A DNA stretch of 64,000 nt from Craspedostauros australis (GCA_026770025.1 JAMXDE010000007.1:2294001-2358000), one strand, 5' to 3'; positions 20,869-32,058 are shown, numbered from the stretch's first letter. Notes: a model not told the origin generated them from the sequence alone. Translations and numbers: made by a program.

Positions 20869-23800
20869 TTAAGAGGTTTGCTGCGGTCGACGGAAGTTGT
20901 TGCGGAACTTGCGCAAGCCTCCAAAGCTGCGCGAGCCGCCGGATCCCTGAGATTCATCGCTCCGCCTGCCGGATGACGATCGCGAGCCGTTGCGCTTTGG
21001 CACTCCGTTCTCGCGATTCTCCTGGCTGCTCGTGCTCTCCTTGGAGCCGCTGAACTTCACATCCGGAAAGTCGGCGGAGAATCCTTGCGCTTGCTGCTGC
21101 TGCTGTTGTTGCTGCTGTTGTTGCTGCTGGTGGAATTGCTGCTGCTGCTGCATTGGGACACGGTGTCCATAGGATGCCTGGACGCGCTGCGTCGCCGCTG
21201 CGGCCTGTCCTGGACGGGATGCGGCGGAATGTCTGGTGGTCTGGGTGGTGCCGGAAGCAGCGGTGTTGCTTGGGGAGATGCCATCAGCTGGGGCGCTGGC
21301 AAAGTCCATCGCGCCCTGCGAGAAGAAGGCGTGCTCCAGGACATGTCTCATGGAGTTCAGGCGCTGGTGTGGGTCGTGGTGCAGCATCCTTCGGAGGAGG
21401 TCACGGCCGGCCTCGTTCTCAGGCGACACATGCTTCAGTGCCTTCTTGATGCTGTTCTCGTCCCACAGTCCGATCTTGGCGGTCTCCGTGTTGCTCATGG
21501 CGCGTTTGCCACGGCAGGCGTACGGTCCGAGCGGGACACCGGCGATGGCTTCGTACACAACAACACCGAAGGCCCAGATGTCGTACGTGGTGTGGGCTGG
21601 GATTGGCACGACGGTGGCGACGAAGTTCTTCTTGCCGACAGCTGGGCGTCGGTTCTCAACCTGGATGGACTCGGGAGGGTGGTAGAATCCACGGCTTGGG
21701 TCGGTGCCACCACCAAGTGGCACACTTCCGCCAACACCGAGCAGCTTCCAGCGGCTGCCGAACTTGCCGATGTTGTGGGTTCCGAAGTCCCCGTGGATGA
21801 TGCCATGCTCGTGCATGTGGAGGAGCGAGATACCGATCCTCTTGAGGGCCTTCGGTGGGAATGGCTTCCCGTTCTTCCTCATGTCAAGCATGAGATTCTC
21901 GGCGGTGGTGTCAGCGCCTTCCATCGTGATGCAGTAGCCTGGTTCGGCCATGGCCTCCGAGTATGCCGCATGCTGGACGGTGTGGTGCACGCTGATGATG
22001 GCGGGGACGTAGTGGCGCGACAGCTGGAACTCCTTGCGGATCTTGAGCTCGCGCTCGACGATCTCGGAGCGGGAGGTGAGCTTGGCGATGACCTGCTGTC
22101 CCTTCTCGCGTCGGATGTGGCGCAGCTTATCCTCGATGCTTTGCTGCGAGCGGCTGGTGAGAGTGGAGCGCATGCTCGTCTTGGAGGCACCGGAGATGTG
22201 GGAGGCGTCGTCGAACTCCTCGATGTAGTCGTCGGCTCCGTTGTCGTTCTTCTCCTCGTGCAGCACGGTGAAGGCGCCACCGCTGTTGGGTGGTGGGTCG
22301 TATCGCAGGGCGTAGAAGATCTGCGTGTCGGACACTGGGTTGGTGTATGCCGGCCTCTGGTTGACGACCTCAAGGGTGTTGAAGAGTCGCAGCATGACGC
22401 GCATCTCGTGCTTGCACACAGGGGTGGCAGCGGCGAGGGCAATCTTGCCATCCGGGCCTTCGATATGCGCCAAGGCCAGGACCTGCGGCTGGGTGCACGA
22501 CTGCAGGATCTTGGTGACGACCTGGTGGTACAGATCCTCGGTGTTGGCGATGATGTGATTCCACGAGTAGTGATGTGGGATCAGCTGCGCGCGCACCTTC
22601 TCCGAGATGTCGATGGGCATGTCGCGCTTCAGGAGGTTGTGGACGATGAAATGGGAGTGCTCCTTGTCTGTGGCAACCTGGATTGGCAGAAGTCCCGTGG
22701 GACGGTCCACCTGCGTGGCGAGGTCCGGCGCGTGGTTGAGAAGTCCCATGATGGTTCGATCGTCAGCGTTGTGCTTGAAGGCCAAGTGCAAAGGAGAATG
22801 GCCTTCCCCATTGAGGACCGCCGCACCCTCTGGGTATTGCATGAGGATGGCATTGGTCACGGCCGACGTGCACTGGAACTTAATGGCTGTGGCAACTGGC
22901 AGGTCTCCGTTCATGTCGGTCCTGGACACGGCTCCAGCGAAGCATGTGAGGAGGGTCTTGACGACCACAGGGTCGACGACTTCTCCGCATCGCAGCAACA
23001 GGTGCAGCGGGAGGTCGCCATTCTCGTCGGTGCGCTTGGCGGAGGCAAAATTCTCCGCCAGGAGTGCGGTGATGACACCGATGGAGGCGTGGTTGCGGCA
23101 GGCGATGTGCAGTGGCAGACCACCTCCGGAGTTGTTTGGCGGGCGGTACACCATCGTGTAGGCTCCCTCTGGCGATTTGGACAGGAGGAACTTGATGGCA
23201 TCGACCGCGTCGTAGTTGGCAGCGACGTGGATGGGCAGACGTCCCATCTTGTCGGTGTCGTTGATGCCCTCCTTGTAGGCGCTGTAGATGATCTCAAGCG
23301 CTGCGAGGTTGTCGTGCGCAGAGGCGTGGTGGATTGGCAAGGCGCCCATGTTGTCGCGGTGGATGAGTGCCTTGGGGTACAGGACCAGCACCATGTCGAT
23401 GAGGAGAGTCCACGCACCGTTGTGGCGCGCGATCTTGTGAAGGGCCAGCTCCCCGCTCTTGAGGTCTGGGGCCTCCGCCAGCTCCGGGTGCTTGTCGAGG
23501 ATGTTCTCGACCATGGCCCAGTTCTCTTCCTGGATCTCGCGGAAGAGCTCGGTGAGCTGCGCGCTGTCCACGTAGGCGGCCACCTGCCGGCCTGTCTGCG
23601 CTGGTGTGATCTGGCGTTCGCGGACGATGGGTGCTGCCTGTGGCTGCGGGGCCATGTGCTTTGGTGATTCGAGGTGCCTCATGACCTCCGGGCTCTGTCG
23701 TGCCATTGGCGGAGCCGACTTGCGGAATGGTGTCGTCTCGTTCTCGCGGGCTACATCGAGGTCATCGCGCGTCCTGCTGCCGCGGTACATGGCCTGCACG

Positions 23801-26800
23801 TTGGTGACGGCGCGCAGGACATCATCCTCGGATGGTCCTGGGATCGGCGAACTCTTGTAGTCGCGCCACGCACGCTGGATCATCATGGCGGCCGTGCGAC
23901 GTGCGAGGAGCATCTCGAAGACGTACATGCGAGACACGAAGACGCGCCATGCGCACTGGATGGTGAGTGCGGCTCCGTGGATGCGGCGGGATGCCACGAG
24001 ATCCATTGCCTGCTTCATGCGGTAGGTGCACTGGATGGTGATGGCGGCTTGGCGCATGTGTTGGAAGTAGTCACGGCAGAGCTTGCCGCGGACGATCTTC
24101 TGGATGGTGGAGACCGCCTTGAAGAACTTGGCGGAACGCATGGACTCGATGCGGTCGAAGGCCTCACGGCGCAGGAAGACCTTGGAGCGGCCGAGCTGGA
24201 GACCTGCGACGGCGCAACGCGAGGCGAAGTCGAGGGACATGAAGTCCTCGCGAGATTCTGGGCGTGCGACGTGGCCTGAGGACTCGCGACGGTGCTTGTC
24301 GGATTGCCTCTTCTTGAGGCGGCGGCGGTCCTCCGGGGTCATGACAGAGGATTCCACGACGGTGTTGAATGGGAGGTTGTGGATGCCTGTGACGATCTTG
24401 TTCTTGGCGCCGTTGTCGCGGGTCTTGCGGATGGCGTAGGCTGGGGAGGCGAGCGATTCGCGGCGTCTGCGCTCCTGTTCCAGAGCGGTCATCTGAAGAT
24501 CGTGGTCCATCTCCCAGAGGTTGAGGGCGATATTGCCGATGAGGCGCTTGAGCTCGGCGTCGGTGTCGTTCTCGACACGGTGGGCCAGAGAACCAGGCGC
24601 GAAGGATGGGCGACTGGATGCCTTCTCGCGTTGGTCACCAAGGATGTAGTACCGGGCGAGGAAGATGTCATGCGCGTAACGCGTGGGGTAACCGGCTCTG
24701 GAGACACGGACAGCCTCGAGGACACCACCGCAACGCAGCTGCTCGACGATGTTCTTTGGCTCGAAGAAGTCTGGGATGAGCTCGTCGTTTGGCTTGAGGC
24801 AGCGGATGTAATGCGGCACGGTCTTCTCGATGCGGCTGCGCAGGATGCGGAGCTGGCTGGAGAACTGCGAGGAGACGCTCTTGGTGGCGACGGTACCACG
24901 TCCGGCTCTGTCCTCGGATCGCACGAAGCGGTTGATCTCCTGCAAGAACTCGAAGTCGCTGGACTTGAGGAGCTCGGAGGAAGCGGCTGGGAGCTGATCC
25001 TTGTTCTTTTCGATCCATGATTCGGTGGTGTACTCGACGAGGCCGGCATAATGCTCGATGGAGAAGACGTGGTCGACGCGTTGGGCAGAGGTGGCGCTGA
25101 AGCGCTGGTGGCGGTCGCAGCGAGCGTAGAAGTATCGGCATAGCTTGGTGTCGGTGGTGCGTGGGAGGATGCACTGCTCATCGAGGAGGGCGAGGATACC
25201 GGTGTGCTTCTGGTCGATGAGGTCTAGGACGTCCTGGTTGTCTGGGAAGGAGATGAACTTCCACATGATGCCCTCGCGTTCGTACTCCTGCTGCTCTAGC
25301 TTGAAGACGTACCTGTTGAACTGCTGCTGCAGGGCCTCGTTGGTGTAGTTGATGCAGAGCTGCTCGAATGAGTTGACCTCGAAGGTTTCGAAGCCGAATA
25401 TATCTAGCACTCCGATGGAGGCCGCACCCTGGCCCTGTCCTCTGGTGTCGTCGTAGATGCTGGCGTTGATGCGCTCGACGAGGTAGTCGAATGCCGCGCC
25501 GTAGACCGCCTTGATGAGGGCCTCGCAGGCCTTGGCCGACTCCTCGATGGTGAGGGGCTTGTGCACCGTCTCCCCGCCTGCCAGGATGGCGCGGCTGGTG
25601 AGGGCCGCTGCCAATCCGTCAAAGGTGATTCCGAGGAGGGAGGCGCAGGCCAGGGCTGCCTTGGTCTTGTCTAGCTTGCATGAGTCGAAGTCCTTGGAGG
25701 GCGTGAAGCTCATGTTTCCGGCGAAGAGGACGGCGGAGATGAGACGCATGATGTGCTGGATGGTCTCTGGCATGAAGCCGATGGTGATCATGGCCTCGAG
25801 CATCTCGAAGTGGTTGTCCTCATCGGAGACGCCGTCGCGACGGTCGAAGGTTCCGGAGTCGCAGAGGAGGCGGAAGTCCTTGCAGGTCTTGCCGCCGATG
25901 TAGAAATCCTGGCGTTCCTTGGCCGTGGCGGCCTGGAGGAACTGGTAGAAGATGTGGTAGTTGCGCTCGCCCAGCGAAGGACGGATGAGACGGACCTTCT
26001 CCAGCAGGTAGGTCTCGATGGAGGCGCCCGAGAGCTTTCCTGACTTGTTGAAGGAGATGTCTATGTACTTTCCGAAGCGACTAGAGTTGTCGTTGCGGAT
26101 GGTGCGCGCGTTACCGAATGCCTCGAGGATTGGATTGGACTGCAGCACCTGCTGCTCGATGGAGACGCCCTGCACTCCGTTGGCGGGAGAGGCGGGGCTC
26201 ATGGAGGCCGGCTGACGCGGGGACTTGGAAGGCGTCGATCGCAGCGACTCGTCGGACCTGCGCTTGGAGAGCATGGCGAGGTAGTTGAGGACGATCTTGG
26301 TGGTGACCGTCTTTCCGGCGCCGGACTCCCCGGAGACCAGGATGGACTGGTTGGCCGGGATGACGGCCGGAGCGCCCCTCCCGCTGTAGAATTTCTGGTT
26401 CTCCAAGCCGCGGATCATCTGGCGGTAGGAGTCGTCGGCGGTGGAGTAGACGTGCGGCTGCAGGCGCTTGGAGGAGGGCTTGGCGGGGGCGCGGCCCTTC
26501 TTGGGCGTCTGGAACTTGGTGGGCGAGGCGCCCTGCGGCTCGTTGGGCTGGCCGATGCCCGACTCTCCCTGGATGCGGTAGTGCTCCATGATCTCCGGCG
26601 AGTAGAGGTCCATGCGCTTGAAGGGGTTGATGGCGATGAGGATGGGGCCGGTGGAGGTGTAGATGATGTCGGAGTCGTACCTGAGGCGCAGGGAGTGCAG
26701 AATGGCGGGCTCGTGCAGGTGCGTGAGCTCGATGAGGTCGTCCACGCCGCCGACGACGGAGCTGGATATCTGCGTGGAGGGCGAGGCCACGACGCCCGCT

Positions 26801-27147
26801 TCCGCGTCCTCCCCGCTGGCGCGGAAGGAGGAGGGGAGGTTGCGGAGCTTGATGTCGTCATGGTCTGCCGTCTTGAGCTGTTCCGGATCCACGGAGACCT
26901 CCACGCAGAAGTCCTCCTCGTCCTGGAAGTACTGCGATCCGCTGCGCTTGGGCGGTCCTGGCCGCGCTCCTGAGTGAGAGGGCCGGTGGATCGCGGCGCT
27001 GGTGGCCTCGATGCTCACGTCCTTCACCAGGGTCAGCACGATGGTGCCGTCGCCGGCTTCGGACTCCTTCTTCTCCACGATCACCGCGGGCACCCATCCC
27101 CAGTGGGACTCTTTGCGTCTCAGCCACACGTTCTGGTTCAGCTCCAT
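20869..27147 (-). CDS. unconventional myosin with IQ, ankyrin repeats and pseudokinase-like tail
   Basis: 2092 residues, one 6.3-kb exon. The actin motor domain covers about 140-1000: P-loop GESGAGKT near residue 273, switch I NDNSSRFGKY, relay region DIFGFETFEVNSFEQLCINY, and converter region RVSRAGYP. About four IQ motifs follow at about 1030-1130 (ITIQCTYRMKQ, LTIQCAWRVF, MMIQRAWRDY). Ankyrin-type repeats cover about 1200-1515 (LPIHHASAHDNLAALEII, LPIHVAANYDAVDAIKFL). A kinase-like domain covers about 1686-1935, with VIAK, catalytic loop HGDFGTHN and an APE-like HPPES. The DFG position reads GVG, so phosphotransfer is doubtful. The tail has a Gln run and a basic Ser/Arg-rich end. It is likely a motor tethered to a partner through the ankyrin region. 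Confidence 0.93.
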   Translation of the reverse strand: MELNQNVWLRRKESHWGWVPAVIVEKKESEAGDGTIVLTLVKDVSIEATSAAIHRPSHSGARPGPPKRSGSQYFQDEEDFCVEVSVDPEQLKTADHDDIKLRNLPSSFRASGEDAEAGVVASPSTQISSSVVGGVDDLIELTHLHEPAILHSLRLRYDSDIIYTSTGPILIAINPFKRMDLYSPEIMEHYRIQGESGIGQPNEPQGASPTKFQTPKKGRAPAKPSSKRLQPHVYSTADDSYRQMIRGLENQKFYSGRGAPAVIPANQSILVSGESGAGKTVTTKIVLNYLAMLSKRRSDESLRSTPSKSPRQPASMSPASPANGVQGVSIEQQVLQSNPILEAFGNARTIRNDNSSRFGKYIDISFNKSGKLSGASIETYLLEKVRLIRPSLGERNYHIFYQFLQAATAKERQDFYIGGKTCKDFRLLCDSGTFDRRDGVSDEDNHFEMLEAMITIGFMPETIQHIMRLISAVLFAGNMSFTPSKDFDSCKLDKTKAALACASLLGITFDGLAAALTSRAILAGGETVHKPLTIEESAKACEALIKAVYGAAFDYLVERINASIYDDTRGQGQGAASIGVLDIFGFETFEVNSFEQLCINYTNEALQQQFNRYVFKLEQQEYEREGIMWKFISFPDNQDVLDLIDQKHTGILALLDEQCILPRTTDTKLCRYFYARCDRHQRFSATSAQRVDHVFSIEHYAGLVEYTTESWIEKNKDQLPAASSELLKSSDFEFLQEINRFVRSEDRAGRGTVATKSVSSQFSSQLRILRSRIEKTVPHYIRCLKPNDELIPDFFEPKNIVEQLRCGGVLEAVRVSRAGYPTRYAHDIFLARYYILGDQREKASSRPSFAPGSLAHRVENDTDAELKRLIGNIALNLWEMDHDLQMTALEQERRRRESLASPAYAIRKTRDNGAKNKIVTGIHNLPFNTVVESSVMTPEDRRRLKKRQSDKHRRESSGHVARPESREDFMSLDFASRCAVAGLQLGRSKVFLRREAFDRIESMRSAKFFKAVSTIQKIVRGKLCRDYFQHMRQAAITIQCTYRMKQAMDLVASRRIHGAALTIQCAWRVFVSRMYVFEMLLARRTAAMMIQRAWRDYKSSPIPGPSEDDVLRAVTNVQAMYRGSRTRDDLDVARENETTPFRKSAPPMARQSPEVMRHLESPKHMAPQPQAAPIVRERQITPAQTGRQVAAYVDSAQLTELFREIQEENWAMVENILDKHPELAEAPDLKSGELALHKIARHNGAWTLLIDMVLVLYPKALIHRDNMGALPIHHASAHDNLAALEIIYSAYKEGINDTDKMGRLPIHVAANYDAVDAIKFLLSKSPEGAYTMVYRPPNNSGGGLPLHIACRNHASIGVITALLAENFASAKRTDENGDLPLHLLLRCGEVVDPVVVKTLLTCFAGAVSRTDMNGDLPVATAIKFQCTSAVTNAILMQYPEGAAVLNGEGHSPLHLAFKHNADDRTIMGLLNHAPDLATQVDRPTGLLPIQVATDKEHSHFIVHNLLKRDMPIDISEKVRAQLIPHHYSWNHIIANTEDLYHQVVTKILQSCTQPQVLALAHIEGPDGKIALAAATPVCKHEMRVMLRLFNTLEVVNQRPAYTNPVSDTQIFYALRYDPPPNSGGAFTVLHEEKNDNGADDYIEEFDDASHISGASKTSMRSTLTSRSQQSIEDKLRHIRREKGQQVIAKLTSRSEIVERELKIRKEFQLSRHYVPAIISVHHTVQHAAYSEAMAEPGYCITMEGADTTAENLMLDMRKNGKPFPPKALKRIGISLLHMHEHGIIHGDFGTHNIGKFGSRWKLLGVGGSVPLGGGTDPSRGFYHPPESIQVENRRPAVGKKNFVATVVPIPAHTTYDIWAFGVVVYEAIAGVPLGPYACRGKRAMSNTETAKIGLWDENSIKKALKHVSPENEAGRDLLRRMLHHDPHQRLNSMRHVLEHAFFSQGAMDFASAPADGISPSNTAASGTTQTTRHSAASRPGQAAAATQRVQASYGHRVPMQQQQQFHQQQQQQQQQQQQQAQGFSADFPDVKFSGSKESTSSQENRENGVPKRNGSRSSSGRRSDESQGSGGSRSFGGLRKFRNNFRRPQQTS
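21096..21152. repeat. CAG/CTG trinucleotide tract coding poly-Gln
   Basis: Gln run of the myosin tail on the minus strand: about 13 consecutive Gln codons plus a second short run. Confidence 0.85.
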
Positions 27148-29071
27148 CTTGCTATCTGTGTTTGTGGCTGTGTCTGCGTTTCTCTATGTCTGCGTTTGGC
27201 TTTGTTTCTCTGTTGCAGTGCAGTGCTTAGGATATCAATGTCGATGCCAATAGCGATACCAATAGCAATACCAATTGAATGAAAGGAAGGAAAGACCCGG
27301 AGCGCCACTAATCCACCAACCAAGAAAGTTTGGAAGGAAGGTTGTTCGGTGGAGAAAGGCTGCTTCTTGGTCTGCCTGTTGTTTCTTCTTGCTACGCTTG
27401 CTTGCTTGATGCGCTTGCTTGGTTGCTACGCTTGCTTGGTTGCTACGCTTGCTTTGCGATTGCCGTCGACTGGCTTGCCTCCTTGGTTTGGCTTCTGCCT
27501 TCGATTTGAATTTGTGTGAAAGGTGAAGACCAAAGACGACGCAGTTTCCTGATCCGTCTCGGAGCGGCTTCTTGGTGTGCTTGTGTCTTGGTTGTGTCCC
27601 GAGAGGGGGGCTGTGCTGTTTTGTGTGTTGTGTCACGATGGCGCGATGGCACGATACTGCTGCACTCTCTGTGTTGCGCTGTGTCGTCCTGTACCGCGAA
27701 GGCCCTGGTTTTGTGCAAAATGGTCGATTGGAGTTGGCGGACTGGTCTTTTTGTGTGCTTTTCTTGCCGCTTCTGCGTTCTTGTGAATGGGACGGAATTG
27801 GCTTGCGGTTGCGTTACGGTTGATCGTGCGGCGCACATCGACGAGAACAACTGTATCAACGACCTTTTTGAATCCGATCTGCTTAATGCGGGCAAGAGGA
27901 GTTGTCAACAACACAGTTTTATTCAGTTCTGAATAATTCAATAAATGAGTCTGAATAACTGTCAACGGCGAATCATTGGGATGGTCGTTATTTGCGCTCA
28001 GAACGACAACGACAACGACGAACAAACCGACTTCATTCACGTCACATCCTCTTCCGAACGATGTGACACCTGTCACAACGTGCAATCGCAACGTTAAAGT
28101 GGTTAAATGACGTTAATAGAGGTTATACATATGCCACCAACATGTGTCATCCAAATCCAACGCCAGATTCTGTCTGTCTCTCTTGCTGACAGGGACTCCC
28201 CCTCCTTTGCGTAGTCGTATTTGCACGAGCTCTTCGCATTCGTCGGTATCCACGCTCCCACTGCCAAGATGATACTCACCTCTCCGTCCTCAGCACAAAA
28301 GGTATCTCTTGAAACAGAACCGTACGTAAGCGCACGTACTATTATGAGTCGCCCACAGCCGTGCCCACAGTAGCAGCCACGGCAAGAGGGCAGCAGGAGC
28401 GCAGCTGCAGTTCTTGTTCTGTGGGAGTCTGAACCAGAAGCATGACCGCTCACATGGTTCTTATCACATGAATCTCTCACTCGTCGGACGCAGGCGTCAG
28501 GGAATTCTCGAGATCTTCGGTGTGGGAGAACAATAGATCGTGGGAGTCTCTGTGGTGGGTGGCATCATGCTCCACATGCCAAAGAGGAGGTGCACTCCCT
28601 TGGAGGAGTCGAACCAGACTTGATCAGCACATACTTCTTCCATCATCGCATCATCGTATCCGCACACCATTGCACCACCACGAGCGAGGCAACTATTGCA
28701 CCTTCAACTCCTTTCTCAATCACTGAGCACATCATCAAGCAACGTTAAGCAACGTTAAGCACAGGTCAGGCATCGTGGATCAAGCAACGTAACACAACGC
28801 AACGCAGCACTCCATCGGTTGAGACTGATACTGAGACCACTTGCGCCACTACTACCACTACTACTACCAGCACGCACAAGGCGACAACTCCCCTTCGTCT
28901 TGGTCGGAGAGACAGCTGCTGCCCAGCACAGCCATTAAACGAACGGTCAAGGTAACATCGCACCAGATCAGATCAGGCCACATCAGTGTCACAAGAACTC
29001 TTCGATTCAAGTCGCAACACGTTGGATCAGATCAGCGCAGATCTCTCTCTCTCTATACTCCAGAGCCAACC
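27148..29071. other. intergenic, no gene recognised
   Basis: Simple repeats include GCTTGCTTGGTTGCTAC units at about 27406-27465 and CAAGCAACGTTAAG units at about 28733-28760. No gene is supported on either strand. A tRNA-like B box at about 28605 was checked and rejected. Confidence 0.45.
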
Positions 29072-29455
29072 ATGATCCACTCTGTGCTTCTGCTCTTCGC
29101 CGATGACAGCATCAGCAATCGAAATGTCGTACGTGGTGAGAACAATCACAAAGACGATGACGGCAGCTTCGCACGATGGCATCTCTGTGCCAACTTCATT
29201 CGAGCAGCAAGATCGACGATTGCCGTTGTTGTCTTGCTCCCCTTCATCATAACTATGGGAATCTTCATGCTTCCGCTGGTTGTATTTGGCCGGTGCGCAT
29301 GTCGATGCATGGCCAGTTGCGATGCCTCGACGCATAATCGTTGGGCAATGAGGGAAGATTCTGGAAGCGACACGATGGAGGACGACACCGATTCGCCAAC
29401 CATTCAGTCGAGACGTTCGCCTGTTCATCACCGAAGGAGGTTACGGAGTCGATGA
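29072..29455 (+). CDS. possible small single-pass membrane protein
   Basis: 127 residues from the ATG at 29072 (context CCAACCATG). One strong hydrophobic segment in the middle (TIAVVVLLPFIITMGIFM) is followed by a Cys-rich juxtamembrane stretch (CACRCMASC) that could be palmitoylated, then an acidic and a basic tail. I know no family. The size is near what chance allows, so it needs transcript support. Confidence 0.35.
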   Translation: MIHSVLLLFADDSISNRNVVRGENNHKDDDGSFARWHLCANFIRAARSTIAVVVLLPFIITMGIFMLPLVVFGRCACRCMASCDASTHNRWAMREDSGSDTMEDDTDSPTIQSRRSPVHHRRRLRSR

Positions 29456-29947
29456 AGGCTGCATTACTTCAGAATGCAAGGAGCGTATTGTGGACGGGAT
29501 GGATCTACAATATTCCACTCAATTTCATATTCTGCCGAGGCAACACTGCCGATAGAGCGAGAATTGCTCTACTCCGCATCTGTTTCATCACATGCGGCAA
29601 GCGTCCCTCGTGGCAACCGCTGGCTCTTCTCCGTCTCAAGAGCATCATCATCAACATCGATGAAAACCTCCCCGCTTTCGAACCGGATTATGGTGGTGAT
29701 CGCAGTTGCACTCTTCACACAAGTATCCACGCACCATTCATCCACTCCATCGATAACAATCATTTATTTGCTCATGCATATGATGAATCATTTGATGGAC
29801 GAGCAATCATTACGCAGACTGGTATCTGGTTCTTCAAACTGCTCTCTATCCATCTCTGTCTCTAGAGAGAGATTAGCAGTCCGTGGTGTAATTTAAATAG
29901 AGTGCCTGTGGAGTACACGGTATTAACAACGATTATCGCAAATTATT
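29456..29947. other. intergenic, no gene recognised
   Basis: A short CT-rich/GA-rich inverted stretch near 29845-29875 (TCTCTGTCTCTAGAGAGAGA). Nothing else recognised. Confidence 0.4.
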
Positions 29948-30989
29948 CTAATTCAACAACGACTCGAGGTTCTCCAATGTTACACCAGTCGCTGCATCAT
30001 CGCCCAGCTCCTCCACGATCTTGTTGGCGCCCGTAAAGTCTTCTCCCGCCGTGTAGCTCGACTTCGTCACGATGCACGCAATGCCTGCCGCCATGGCAGC
30101 ACCCAGACCAATGTGCGAATCCTCCACGATCACGCATTTCGACTTGTCCAATCCCATCGTGTCGACCGCCAGGTTGTAGACATCTGGAGCAGGCTTCTTC
30201 TTCTGCACCATGTCGCCGGCGAAAATCTGGAACTTGGCGGCGCGGTCCGGTCCCATCAGTGTCTGGACAAGGTTGCGCACCTGGTGGCCGAGTACAGACA
30301 CAACCAAAGAAAAAGAAACGAAGAGCGTGATGGTGATGATGACGATGATTGGAAGAATAGAGAGGAAGTGGATGAGTCTACCAATGTACTGGTACTCCGT
30401 GGATGCCAACACCAAATCAAGCCCAATGAAAACAACTGCAAACCACCTCAATCATGTGCGCATGACGTACCGCCTTCTCGTTGCTGGTCGAGCAAACCGC
30501 CAGTCGCAAATCTGCGGCGATAGCATCATCGATGATACGCAGTACACCGGGACGCAATGGGACACCACCCGTCTTGATCATGTCCATGAAGATGTCGGTC
30601 TTGCGCAGATGCAGCTCCTTGACCTTGGCAGGTCGATCGTCGCCTTCGGGAAAGCCCTGCGGCCAACCAACTTCATTCCAATGCGCCGTCATGCGTTCCT
30701 TGCCGCCACCCACTTCCAGCAGCTTGCCGTAACGTTCCACGTCCCAGTCCGTGTTCAGGTTGTTCTCTTCGAACGCGATGTTGAAGGCAGGACGGTGCGC
30801 ATCCCTCTCCGTGTCTGCCAACACGCCGTCCATATCCCAAAGGATGGCCTCCAGCTCGGCATTCAGTGCCGTCGTGCCAGCACGGGCGCCCGTGGATCGG
30901 TGGGACTGCTGCTTCGAAATGGCGAATGCCTGAACGGAGCCAATAGAGCCAGCCAATGCGATCGCAGCAATTGTAATGGATTTCATCAT
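29948..30989 (-). CDS. plastid-targeted CbbY-like HAD hydrolase
   Basis: Two exons on the minus strand, 30989-30471 and 30280-29948, joined in phase 0 across a 190-nt intron (donor GTACGT, acceptor CACCAG); 283 residues. The N-terminus is a signal peptide ending GSVQAF|AIS, an ASAFAP-type site for import into a complex plastid. HAD motif I WDMDGVLADTE has the nucleophile Asp near 52 and the second Asp at 54. The cap domain follows, then motif II around CSTSN. Exon 2 carries motif III (KKKPAPDVY) and motif IV (VEDSHIGLGAAMAAG). CbbY relatives dephosphorylate xylulose-1,5-bisphosphate, a Rubisco inhibitor, which would fit a plastid location. The substrate here is an inference. Confidence 0.9.
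30281..30470 (-). other. intron of the HAD hydrolase gene
   Basis: GTACGT donor and a pyrimidine-rich tract before CACCAG on the minus strand. Splicing restores the usual STSNEKA-VRNLVQ continuity of the family. Confidence 0.85.
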
Positions 30990-31584
30990 CGTGAAGCAAA
31001 AGTGCATGGAGCAGAGCACTTCTCCCTGGAACAGTCTTCTTGTGTCAACGAAAAGAGGATCGGAAAAGATGAGGGAAAGGTATGTCCAGTGGCTTGGATT
31101 GCATGGCAGATGCAATTGTCCACACGAAGATCGGCGGATGGAGGATCTTGTTTCGTGCCGCCTCTGTTGTGTCGGATGATGTTGGACTGACGTTGCTTGG
31201 CCACTTCCGACTCACACGAATCAAATGGTATCTTTGTCCGAACACCCGATTCCGCAAGCTCCGGAAAGAAGTCGTCCACGAATGCTGGCACAGATCAATC
31301 ACATACTCTGCGGTGACAAGCGCGGCACACGCATTATATGCAATATGCCATTGCCGATGGCATCGATGCAGCATGCTGGGATACACCTCCCGTATTCTCG
31401 TAGTGTCCTTACATATAATAGTTCTATAATAGTTTACATCATCCTGCTTCGTCCAAGCCAATGGTGATGCTCTTCCCAAAGGTCGCGCATTTGCAGCCAT
31501 TTCACCATGTTGCTGTGTCTTTGCCACAGCATCTTTCTCAAACACGCAGTGTCAGCAACGCAATGCCCTGCAGTACATGGTTCC
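30990..31584. other. intergenic, no gene recognised
   Basis: Gap between two minus-strand genes. It should hold the promoter and leader of the HAD gene. No specific site recognised. Confidence 0.4.
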
Positions 31585-32058
31585 TCACACGGCGTATAGC
31601 TTCGTCACGCCATTTTCCTCCACAGGGATGATCTTGGCGTTGCTCTTGCGCAGGACCTTGTACTCGAAGGTTGCCAATTCGTATCTCCGTCGCAGCTCTT
31701 CCTGCTGCTGCTGCCGTATCTGCTCCCTCCATAGCACATCGTTCGGCACGGCGCCATTCGATGTGATTTGCTCTATCGCGACGACGAAGGAGATGGCGTA
31801 GAAGAAGATCCCGGCCGGCAGCAGATTGGCCGTGTCGACCACGGCAACTTCGCAGATCAGCGCGATGAGGCAGAACAGATACGATCTCCGCCTCAGCGAC
31901 ACCACGGGCACCTTCTCTCCCGCACCTTGTTCGAATCGCATCGTATTGTCGAGGTATCGTTCCATATCGAGCTGGCGCAGGGCGATGGCGGGGGCATCGC
32001 ATCGTCTGCTGCGTGTCGCTTGCGTCTGCAGGCTGTGCAAGGCGAGATCTTCCATCAT
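31585..32058 (-). CDS. small two-TM protein, unknown
   Basis: 157 residues, one exon, ATG ATG start. A charged N-terminal half with RRRSYLF leads into two adjacent hydrophobic segments at about residues 59-99 (LIALICEVAVVDTANLLPAGIFFYAISFVVAI without a charged break). A Gln/Glu/Arg-rich helix follows (IRQQQQEELRRRYELATFEY), and then a compact end (IIPVEENGVTKLYAV). No plastid leader is evident. No family recognised, but codon usage and the structured C-terminus look genuine. Confidence 0.6.
   Translation of the reverse strand: MMEDLALHSLQTQATRSRRCDAPAIALRQLDMERYLDNTMRFEQGAGEKVPVVSLRRRSYLFCLIALICEVAVVDTANLLPAGIFFYAISFVVAIEQITSNGAVPNDVLWREQIRQQQQEELRRRYELATFEYKVLRKSNAKIIPVEENGVTKLYAV

Noticed and set aside
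21085-23667. 860-codon open frame on the plus strand across the myosin tail
   Set aside because: It is antisense to the ankyrin and kinase-like coding sequence. Its translation has no domain features, and the myosin strand explains the base pattern.
28561-28640. tRNA-like B box (GGTTCGACTCC on the minus strand)
   Set aside because: The bases flanking the loop do not pair as a T stem, and no A box or acceptor stem is present.
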